Positions 57,706 to 64,000 of a stretch of DNA of 64,000 nucleotides are shown piece after piece. The stretch's first letter is position 1. Each line of letters opens with the position of its first letter. Both the position numbers and the translations under genes were made by a program. Origin of the DNA: CAUPWF01 sp963515125 (GTDB lineage: Bacteria > Bacillota > Clostridia > Lachnospirales > Lachnospiraceae); the NCBI GenBank assembly GCA_052116865.1, contig JBQKKG010000002.1:62001-126000 (forward strand), written 5' to 3'. The notes beneath the pieces are model-generated. The model was not told the DNA's origin, did no database searches, and saw only the letters and a program-made list of their open reading frames with translations.

Positions 57706-58908
57706 TTATTCACAAGTAATTACATAAATAGGATTCAGCCCCATCATCATGTGGTATTCCCCTAATTCTTTTGATTTTGATATACTCATCTGTACAATAT
57801 CTGGTTGTAACAATAAGCCTTCCTTTATACATTGCATTACTTCTGTAATGGTTTCTAATGATATTGCATTCATTACAATACGAGCATGTCTATTCTTTGC
57901 CTTCACAACCGTAATAATCTCTTTTAAATTCCCTGCACTCCCACCAATAAAGACGTGGGTTGGTGGTGGTAACTCTTCTAAAATCTCTGGCGCTATTCCT
58001 TCAATAATTTCTACATTATCCACACAGAATTTCTGTTTATTCTCCTGAATGAGTTGCACCCCCTTGGGATTCTTTTCTATGGCAAAGACCTGTATACTCC
58101 CATCTTGCATTGCAGCTTCTATGGCTACTGAACCTGTTCCAGCACCAATGTCATATACAATGGCGGATTGTTCCAATCCAAGTTTGGAAAGGCTAACCGT
58201 CCGTATTTCTTCCTTCGTCATCGGTACGCTTCCACGTATGAACTCCTCATCGCTAATATGTCTTGCAACTTTAGTTACTGGATGTTCATTGATAATCATA
58301 GCCACTGATAAATCTTGTAAATCTTCTGGTTGTAACTCCTCGATGCTACATACTTTAATACATTCATTTGGATAAGATAGGTTGCTACCAATGTAGATGG
58401 TTAAACCTTTTATTGCATAATATTTTAATTTCTTGCATAATTCCAATCCCTGGCTCTTATCTCCTAACAGCACAAAAGTCTTTGCATGGTGAACTACGGT
58501 ATGGATTAAGTTGTGACATTTCCCATGTATACTAACTAGTGCTCCGTCTTCCCATGGTGTTTGCAACTTTGCCGCCAGATAAACTACAGAAGAAATGCCA
58601 GGTAAAACTGTTACTGGATACTCCTTCAATTCTACCAATAGCTTCTTCGCTCCACTATAAAATCCTACGTCTCCTGAAAGAGCAATGACTACTTGTTTGT
58701 ATGAAGTATGCTGTTCTAGGTATGTTTTAATTTCCTCTGGTTGATAGGAGACAAACGTATCTTGTTCTCCGGTAGCCAACTCCACCATCCGTGATGCTCC
58801 AATGAGGCAATCACAATGTCTAATTCTGTAATTTCCCTCCTCTGTCAGTGTCTCTTGTGTTCCCATACCAATTCCAATTACATATATTGTTGGTTTTTCT
58901 TTATACAT
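57706..58908 (-). CDS. cbiET: Fused cobalt-precorrin-7 C5-methyltransferase and C15-methyltransferase/decarboxylase
   Basis: 400-residue fusion. Residues 1-205 are the CbiE methyltransferase (IYVIGIGMGTQETLTEEG, ALSGDVGFYSGAKKL). Residues 215-400 are CbiT, with RGSVPMTKEEIRTV and the SAM motif VYDIGAGTGSVAIEAA. Together they methylate C5 and C15 and decarboxylate the acetate side chain. The start overlaps cbiH by eight bases. Confidence 0.95.
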   Translation of the reverse strand: MYKEKPTIYVIGIGMGTQETLTEEGNYRIRHCDCLIGASRMVELATGEQDTFVSYQPEEIKTYLEQHTSYKQVVIALSGDVGFYSGAKKLLVELKEYPVTVLPGISSVVYLAAKLQTPWEDGALVSIHGKCHNLIHTVVHHAKTFVLLGDKSQGLELCKKLKYYAIKGLTIYIGSNLSYPNECIKVCSIEELQPEDLQDLSVAMIINEHPVTKVARHISDEEFIRGSVPMTKEEIRTVSLSKLGLEQSAIVYDIGAGTGSVAIEAAMQDGSIQVFAIEKNPKGVQLIQENKQKFCVDNVEIIEGIAPEILEELPPPTHVFIGGSAGNLKEIITVVKAKNRHARIVMNAISLETITEVMQCIKEGLLLQPDIVQMSISKSKELGEYHMMMGLNPIYVITCE

Positions 58909-59644
58909 TTTTATATCCTCGTGGGGTTACTATTTTCTCTTGGTTACCATATCCAATCATCTTCGTCTGCTCATTTCCCACAAAAACTGTGGTGAACATA
59001 TCTACCTCCATTTCTCGTAATACCTGTAGCTTAACTACCTGATACGCCTCTCCCTTTCTCCCGATGTTACGAACAATCCCGCAAGCAGTATCTGGCGCCT
59101 TGCATTCAAGGATAATATCGCAAGCCTTCTTTAGATAATCATGGCGTTTTCTACTAGAAGGATTATAAAGACAGATTACAAAATCCGCTTCTGCTGCTAA
59201 CCGAAGCCTTTGTTCAATTTTTTCCCAAGGTGTTAGTAAATCACTTAGACTAATCAATGCAAAATCATGAATTAAGGGGGCTCCTAATACTGCTGCACCT
59301 GCTGATGCTGCTGTGACACCCGCAATTACTTCTATTTCAATCTCCTGATCCTCCATTCCTATTTCATACATAAGTCCTGCCATACCATATATCCCTGAAT
59401 CCCCACTACAAATCATAGCAACATCACGACCTTTTTTTGCCTCTTCAAACGCAATCCGGCAACGTTCTACTTCTTTTTTCATTGGGGTAGTTAAAAAAAT
59501 CTTTCCTGGAAAATGGGCCTGCACAAGATCTACATACACGGTATAACCTATAATTACTTGGCATGACTCTAATGCTTTTGCAGCCTGAATGGTCATCTGT
59601 TCATATGCTCCTGGCCCAATACCTACTACATATATCTTTCCCAT
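58901..59644 (-). CDS. cbiH: Cobalt-precorrin-3 C17-methyltransferase
   Basis: 247-residue ring-contraction methyltransferase of the CbiH/CobJ group: GKIYVVGIGPGAYEQMTIQA at the N-terminus, ICSGDSGIYGMAGL, VIAGVTAASAGAAVLGAPLIHDF and CLYNPSSRKR. It lies one base after cbiF. cbiG, which normally acts next and often sits between these two, is absent here. Confidence 0.95.
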   Translation of the reverse strand: MGKIYVVGIGPGAYEQMTIQAAKALESCQVIIGYTVYVDLVQAHFPGKIFLTTPMKKEVERCRIAFEEAKKGRDVAMICSGDSGIYGMAGLMYEIGMEDQEIEIEVIAGVTAASAGAAVLGAPLIHDFALISLSDLLTPWEKIEQRLRLAAEADFVICLYNPSSRKRHDYLKKACDIILECKAPDTACGIVRNIGRKGEAYQVVKLQVLREMEVDMFTTVFVGNEQTKMIGYGNQEKIVTPRGYKNV

Positions 59645-59645
59645 C

Positions 59646-60416
59646 CTATTCCTCCTTTTCTAGTGAATTTACTTTACGAAATTCTGTTGAAAATGATGGA
59701 TCATATAATTTGGATCGTTCATATTCTCCAGCTAATACTTGCCCCACTACGATTAACGCAGTTTTTGTTATTCCTTCTTCTTTTGCAGTCTTTGCCAGTG
59801 ATGATACATCACAGAGGCAGACCTTTTCTTCTGGCCAAGTAGCCTTATATACAATAGCAGCAGGGGTATTTGGTTCGTACCCACCCTCTATCAATTGTAT
59901 CTGCAACTTTTCTAACATCCCTGTACTAAGGAATATCACCATAGTCGCTTGATGAGATGCAAAGCTTCGAATGGACTCTTTCGATGGCACTGGAGTCCTC
60001 CCTTCCATCCTCGTAATAATCACTGATTGAGATACACTTGGTAAGGTATACTCTAGATGTAACGCTGCTGCCGCACCACAAAATGAACTTACTCCTGGAC
60101 AGACGTCGTATGGTATACCTGCTTCGTCCAATGCATCCATCTGTTCCTTAATTGCACCATATAAACAAGGATCACCCGTATGCAGTCGTACAGTCTGCAA
60201 ATTCATTTCATTGCTGGATTCCATAACTGCTATTACTTCTTCCAGTGTCATATAAGCACTATTATATACTTGACAAGTTGCCTTTTTTTCTTCTAGCAAA
60301 GCTTCATTCACCAAAGAACCCGCATAGATAATGACATCTGCCTCTTTCAATAATCGTTGTCCACGCACCGTAATTAAATCTACTGCTCCCGAACCAGCCC
60401 CTACAAATGTAATCAT
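59646..60416 (-). CDS. cbiF: Cobalt-precorrin-4 C11-methyltransferase
   Basis: 256-residue SAM-dependent methyltransferase with MITFVGAGSGAVDLITVRG at the N-terminus, IYAGSLVNEALL, VRLHTGDPCLYGAIKEQ and CPGVSSFCGAAAAL, all typical of CbiF/CobM. It begins immediately after the cbiL stop codon with no gap. Confidence 0.96.
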   Translation of the reverse strand: MITFVGAGSGAVDLITVRGQRLLKEADVIIYAGSLVNEALLEEKKATCQVYNSAYMTLEEVIAVMESSNEMNLQTVRLHTGDPCLYGAIKEQMDALDEAGIPYDVCPGVSSFCGAAAALHLEYTLPSVSQSVIITRMEGRTPVPSKESIRSFASHQATMVIFLSTGMLEKLQIQLIEGGYEPNTPAAIVYKATWPEEKVCLCDVSSLAKTAKEEGITKTALIVVGQVLAGEYERSKLYDPSFSTEFRKVNSLEKEE

Positions 60417-61160
60417 CTATGACTCCTCCTTTATAATCATCAGTGAATAATAACTGGCGTCCATTGGTACATCTTCCACCTTGGTATAGATTTGTTCTGA
60501 TGACATTCCACAATTTTCTACCATCCAAAATTTTAACGCCCGCTTTTGAACGTTCTCCTTGACATATGGCATTTTCGTTCCAGCTTTCATTAATACTTTT
60601 GTCCCCTGCAATGTGAGTCCCTCTTCGATCTCATAAGAAGCTGGGATAACATGTAATTCTTCTCTATTCTCAACTAATCCCACATTCATTCTTGCCGCCG
60701 CCGCACAAAAGGATGGGATTCCGGGAATAATTTTTGTCTGATAGCCTCGTTCCTTTATCCGTTTATGCATATATAAATAAGTAGAGTAAATGGTCGGATC
60801 TCCAAGCGTAAGAAAGGCAACATTTTTTCCCTTCTTTAATTGCTCTTCCAACGCATCCGCTGCCCGCTCATGAGCAATCTTTAACACTTCCCTATCCTTA
60901 ATCATTGGCATGGGTAGAAATAATTTATCCATAGATTCTACATCTGATAATTCCGAATGCATAATTTGATAAGCCACACACTTTTCTAAATATAATTGCA
61001 TATCTTCTTTCTCATATTCCACAAAAACTGGGGTCTGAAAACTACGATCTGATACAGGAATTGCTATTACATTACATCTGTCTACTGTCCTAATCGCCTT
61101 TAAAGTCAACAACTCTGGATCTCCTGGTCCCACACCTATTCCATATAATGTTCCGTTCAT
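60417..61160 (-). CDS. cbiL: Cobalt-precorrin-2 C20-methyltransferase
   Basis: 247-residue methyltransferase: GTLYGIGVGPGDPELLTLKA at the N-terminus, NVAFLTLGDPTIYSTYLYM and IIPGIPSFCAAAARMN identify CbiL/CobI. It lies two bases after cbiD and directly abuts cbiF. Confidence 0.95.
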   Translation of the reverse strand: MNGTLYGIGVGPGDPELLTLKAIRTVDRCNVIAIPVSDRSFQTPVFVEYEKEDMQLYLEKCVAYQIMHSELSDVESMDKLFLPMPMIKDREVLKIAHERAADALEEQLKKGKNVAFLTLGDPTIYSTYLYMHKRIKERGYQTKIIPGIPSFCAAAARMNVGLVENREELHVIPASYEIEEGLTLQGTKVLMKAGTKMPYVKENVQKRALKFWMVENCGMSSEQIYTKVEDVPMDASYYSLMIIKEES

Positions 61161-61162
61161 AT

Positions 61163-62278
61163 TTACCTCTGATTTTTCTTTATATTTCTTATTAGTTCCT
61201 CAACCTCTGTTGTCTGACCCAACACTCCGTAATCCTCGGAAAAAACAATTGCACCTATCATGAGATCTTCTCCTGCACGATGTTTTAAATGCTCCTCTAT
61301 TTTATGCATCACACTATGCATTGTTATTCCCAATATCTGGTGTTTGGAAAGTATCTCTAAAGCTTCTAAAGTTGTCACACATTGCATTAGGTCTCTTACA
61401 ACTTCCTGACGTGCACCATTTAAGGCTGCATGAGCTGCTAGTACCTCCATGCGGCCATCTGCAATTCTAGAGTGTGTATTCATAATTCCCGCAGCTAGTT
61501 TTACAAATTTCCCAATGTGTCCAATTAATAAAATTCCTTTCATTTGAAGCTCTTTTGCACATGAAATAGTTTCCCCTATATAGTTACTACACTTCACAGA
61601 ATGATTGAGGTCATAGCATAGCTCTTCTGTCAGAAACGCACTTCCATAATTGCCTGGCACCACATAACAGTAATCATGCTCATTTTCTTTTAGAAATTTC
61701 AGTTCTACATAAATGGTATCTATCAACGCCTTTTCACTCATTGGCTCCACAACCCCCGTTGTGCCTAGTACAGAGATGCCTCCAACAATTCCCAGACGAG
61801 GATTGAACGTCTTTGTTGCAAGTGCAATGCCATCGGGAATGGAGATTACGACTTCAATGCCACCTTTATACCCATATTTCTGACAAAGATTATAGACCTC
61901 TTGCTCAATCATCTGTCTTGGAACCTTATTAATGGCAGCCTCTCCAATTGCTTGTTGTAATCCTTTTCTTGTGATCCGACCGACTCCAGCACCACCGTCA
62001 ATCCGAACCCCTTGCTGTGTTTTTTTTACACTTGCAAAGACAACGATTCCATTGGTAACATCAGGGTCATCGCCTGCATCCTTTCTAATCCCGCATTGTA
62101 CACACTCTTCTGTTCTTATAATGTGCTCCACATCAAGATAAAGTTGTGTCTGATTTGGAGTAATCAGCGAGACAACCTGTATCTCTTCTTCTCCTAACAA
62201 CATCTGTAGCGCTGCTTTAGTTGCAGCAGCCGCACAGCTTCCCGTTGTATATCCTTTTCGTAAACGCTCAGACTTCAT
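61163..62278 (-). CDS. cbiD: Cobalt-precorrin-5B C1-methyltransferase
   Basis: 371-residue enzyme of the anaerobic pathway. RKGYTTGSCAAAATKAAL at the N-terminus, DAGDDPDVTNGI and GGAGVGRITRKGL are signatures. Its start shares one base with the cbiK stop (TAATG), so the two are coupled. Its presence with CbiK marks the cobalt-early route. Confidence 0.96.
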   Translation of the reverse strand: MKSERLRKGYTTGSCAAAATKAALQMLLGEEEIQVVSLITPNQTQLYLDVEHIIRTEECVQCGIRKDAGDDPDVTNGIVVFASVKKTQQGVRIDGGAGVGRITRKGLQQAIGEAAINKVPRQMIEQEVYNLCQKYGYKGGIEVVISIPDGIALATKTFNPRLGIVGGISVLGTTGVVEPMSEKALIDTIYVELKFLKENEHDYCYVVPGNYGSAFLTEELCYDLNHSVKCSNYIGETISCAKELQMKGILLIGHIGKFVKLAAGIMNTHSRIADGRMEVLAAHAALNGARQEVVRDLMQCVTTLEALEILSKHQILGITMHSVMHKIEEHLKHRAGEDLMIGAIVFSEDYGVLGQTTEVEELIRNIKKNQR

Positions 62279-63048
62279 TACATTGCCTCTTTGATATGTT
62301 CTACAAACATGTTCCTAATTCCCTCTATTTCACCAAGCCCTTTTAATATAGCGGTCACATCATATCCAGCCTCTAATAGCTTACTCTTCCAAGAATCTTC
62401 CTCTCCAGCCATATCGTTCTTCGCATGATCACCTGCTACAATCATAAAAGGCATCAACAGTACTCTTTTTACATCCATAACTTCTAATTTAGCCATCACA
62501 TTTCTCAAATCTGGATATCCCTCTACCGTTCCCACAAGTACATTGCTATATCCCAAAGCGTGAAACGTATATTCTAATGTAGGGTATGCAGCATTTGCAT
62601 GATGATCAGTGCCATGTCCCATAAGTACCAACGCTTGGTCTTTTTCCACTTCCACCTGACCCATCAAGCTATGGATACTCATTTTATAATCTGCCACACT
62701 ACTAAGGAGTGGCTTCCCTACTCTGATTGTTTTGAATCGTTCAGAAAATTTCATTAATTCACACATCATTTTATCGTGTTCTATGCCGTTCAAAATGTGT
62801 GTTGGCTGTACAATTACCTGTTCTATTCCCTCTTGTATCATTTGCTCCATTGCTTCTGATACATTTGGAATATACATGCCCTCTACTCTTTGTAACTTTT
62901 TGATAATGATGCCACTGGTAAATGCACGGTATAACTGATATCCAGCATATGCCGATTGTATTTGTGCTTCAATCGCACCAATCGTCTTTGCCATGGTATC
63001 TAAATGGCTGGTTCCAAAACTTACCACAAGAATTGCTTTCCTAGTCAT
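62278..63048 (-). CDS. cbiK: Anaerobic sirohydrochlorin cobaltochelatase
   Basis: 256-residue class II chelatase inserting cobalt into sirohydrochlorin (factor II). Metal-handling His residues are visible in LMGHGTDHHANAAYP and in MIVAGDHAKNDMAGEE. There is no signal peptide, so it is cytosolic. AAGGAG lies nine bases before ATG. It is the first gene after the cobalamin riboswitch, so it heads the operon. Confidence 0.95.
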   Translation of the reverse strand: MTRKAILVVSFGTSHLDTMAKTIGAIEAQIQSAYAGYQLYRAFTSGIIIKKLQRVEGMYIPNVSEAMEQMIQEGIEQVIVQPTHILNGIEHDKMMCELMKFSERFKTIRVGKPLLSSVADYKMSIHSLMGQVEVEKDQALVLMGHGTDHHANAAYPTLEYTFHALGYSNVLVGTVEGYPDLRNVMAKLEVMDVKRVLLMPFMIVAGDHAKNDMAGEEDSWKSKLLEAGYDVTAILKGLGEIEGIRNMFVEHIKEAM

Positions 63049-63244
63049 CCCATTTGTCTCCTTCTATATTCCAATCGTTTTCTACTGCGGGTTTCATATA
63101 TGGTTTTGATAAAGATATTTTTTAGATTTAAAGTATAATTGCTTCTAGAAATGATACAACAAGCTATGATATTAGATAAAATTCGTATGACAATTGTTGT
63201 TTTTCATTTGTTATCATCCCGTAACGCAATGTACATTTCCCCTA

Positions 63245-63405
63245 ATTCAAATCCGTTAAAAGCGGGTGTTCTGACTTAAGCCTCCTTGCAATATTCAGCC
63301 TTCCCATGAACTCTTCACAGTGACATTATTGAATATTACTCTTCTAATACAGCAACGGGTATTGCTCAGGATTCTAACCTGATTCCCCTTCTTTTAATGT
63401 GTCAT
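63245..63405 (-). ncRNA. Cobalamin riboswitch
   Basis: Read on the minus strand, the leader shows the conserved order of the adenosylcobalamin aptamer: GGGAATCAGGTTAGAATCCT then GAGCAATACCCGTTGCTGT, later CACTG and GGGAAGGC, and a B12-box-like AGTCAGAACACCCGC (63262-63276). It lies in the 458-base gap between cobO and cbiK. About 195 bases separate it from cbiK with no obvious terminator, so control may be translational or by a longer-range structure. It should repress the whole downstream operon when B12 is plentiful. Confidence 0.88.
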
Positions 63406-63431
63406 AATTTGAATGGATATTTTCTGCACAT

Positions 63432-63459
63432 ATTATAACACAAATTTCTTTTCTTACAA
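63432..63459 (-). promoter_or_regulatory. Predicted sigma-A promoter of the cobalamin operon
   Basis: Minus strand: -35 TTGTAA (63454-63459), 16-base spacer, -10 TATAAT (63432-63437). Transcription would start near 63425, about 20 bases before the riboswitch. It lies between the cobO stop codon and the riboswitch. Confidence 0.6.
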
Positions 63460-63506
63460 AGTTTTTACTTCTCAACTGTGTGATACAATATATGCTACAT
63501 GTTCTT

Positions 63507-64000
63507 TTAATACTCTATTCCCTTACGAGCTCCTATATGATAATCGTAAGGATGCTTTACTTTTTTTACTTCTGACACATAGTCAGCTATCGCTATCAAT
63601 TTTTCATCAGGGTAACGGCCAGTCATCACTACTTCTAGTTCTTCTGGTTTCTGTTCCAAAAAGCGCAGCACTTCTGCTACTTCTATAATCTTATATTGAC
63701 AGGCTGCCATCAATTCATCTATGATTAAAACTTGATATCTCCCACTTGCTACTTCGCACTTCATATCATCCCATAATTTATGGTAACTGTCTTCCATTTC
63801 TCTTTTTTCGGAATCATGTAACGTATTGTAAAAACCATATGATTTCTCCAAATGCATAACGTGAATCTGAGGTATGGTATCAAGAACCTTTAATTCTGAA
63901 GAGTCCTCATTCTTCAAAAATCTCACAAAAAGAATCTTCATATCGTTACCTGCTGCACGTATTGCTAAGCCAGTAGCAGCAGTTGTCTTTCCTTTTCCTT
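63507..64000 (-). CDS. cobO: Corrinoid adenosyltransferase (CobO/BtuR type), 5' end beyond the window
   Basis: The visible 163 codons reach the right edge and the start codon is outside. The P-loop GKGKTTAATGLAIRAAG is at the very edge, upstream of the in-frame ATG at 63941, so that ATG is internal. The C-terminus reads VMTGRYPDEKLIAIADYVSEV, then HPYDYHIGARKGIEY, which is typical of the CobA/CobO family. It adds the 5'-deoxyadenosyl group to the corrin cobalt. It lies upstream of the riboswitch, so it is not within that riboswitch-controlled unit. Confidence 0.92.
   Translation of the reverse strand, partial: GKGKTTAATGLAIRAAGNDMKILFVRFLKNEDSSELKVLDTIPQIHVMHLEKSYGFYNTLHDSEKREMEDSYHKLWDDMKCEVASGRYQVLIIDELMAACQYKIIEVAEVLRFLEQKPEELEVVMTGRYPDEKLIAIADYVSEVKKVKHPYDYHIGARKGIEY

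Noticed and set aside
1..64000. Search by eye for tRNA or rRNA genes, CRISPR arrays, transposases, integrases and phage genes
   Set aside because: None was recognised; the only repeat of note is the hydF-MATE palindrome.

Overview
The window is a low-GC, densely packed chromosomal segment from an anaerobic clostridium. A gut-type Lachnospiraceae or close relative is most likely. The evidence is the content: trans-4-hydroxyproline dehydratase (HypD) with its activase, class III ribonucleotide reductase, [FeFe]-hydrogenase maturases, a double-cubane-type reductase with its ATPase, a clostridial-type 4-hydroxybutyrate dehydrogenase, a membrane pyrophosphatase, and anaerobic (cobalt-early) cobalamin synthesis. 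I saw no tRNA, rRNA, CRISPR array, insertion sequence or prophage gene. Most genes are on the minus strand. The exceptions are a cyclophilin with a small unknown gene, a GntR regulator and the hydEGF operon.

Region 1 (1-12.3 kb, minus) is a sialic-acid catabolic unit. It reads substrate-binding lipoprotein, two permeases, two ATPases (peptide/oligopeptide-type ABC transporter), an aberrant flavoprotein, NanA-type lyase, SGNH esterase, NanE, and the first 25 codons of a YhcH-family gene cut by the window edge. An RpiR-type regulator and a Gfo/Idh/MocA oxidoreductase lie upstream. The likely logic is uptake of a sialic acid or derivative, possible de-O-acetylation, cleavage to ManNAc, and epimerisation to GlcNAc-6-P.

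Region 2 (12.3-21.5 kb, minus) holds a K+-dependent-type membrane pyrophosphatase, a three-gene unit (double-cubane-type anaerobic reductase, DUF3343 protein, BadF/HgdC-type ATPase), and an operon ecfA1-ecfA2-ecfT-truA-cysteine desulfurase-like.

Region 3 (21.6-35.3 kb) holds a cyclophilin, a 70-residue unknown protein, tetR-4hbD-eamA, ppnP-proC divergent from a GntR regulator, nrdG and nrdD-trxB (NrdD carries a C-terminal redoxin domain), and hypE-hypD. HypD makes pyrroline-5-carboxylate, the substrate of ProC. A pair of NrdR-like boxes lies upstream of nrdD. TGTATACA operators surround the gntR/ppnP promoters, and similar sequences precede hypE. A remnant of a disulfide oxidoreductase lies upstream of hypE.

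Region 4 (35.3-39.6 kb, plus) is the hydrogenase maturation operon: TM1266-like protein, hydE, hydG, hydF. It is preceded by a structured leader with an intrinsic terminator, and ends in a 29-bp perfect palindrome shared with the convergent gene.

Region 5 (39.6-64 kb, minus) starts at a cobalamin riboswitch and runs through cbiK, D, L, F, H, ET, A, cobS, a CobC-type phosphatase, cbiB, cobD, cbiP, cbiC, hemC and cobA-hemD. It continues with overlap into a second peptide-type ABC transporter, then a putative metal-exporter-family permease, glyA and a MATE transporter. A truncated cobO-type adenosyltransferase closes the window. Not seen in the window are cbiG, cbiJ, cobU, cobT, a precorrin-2 dehydrogenase, hemA/L/B and cobalt-transport genes.
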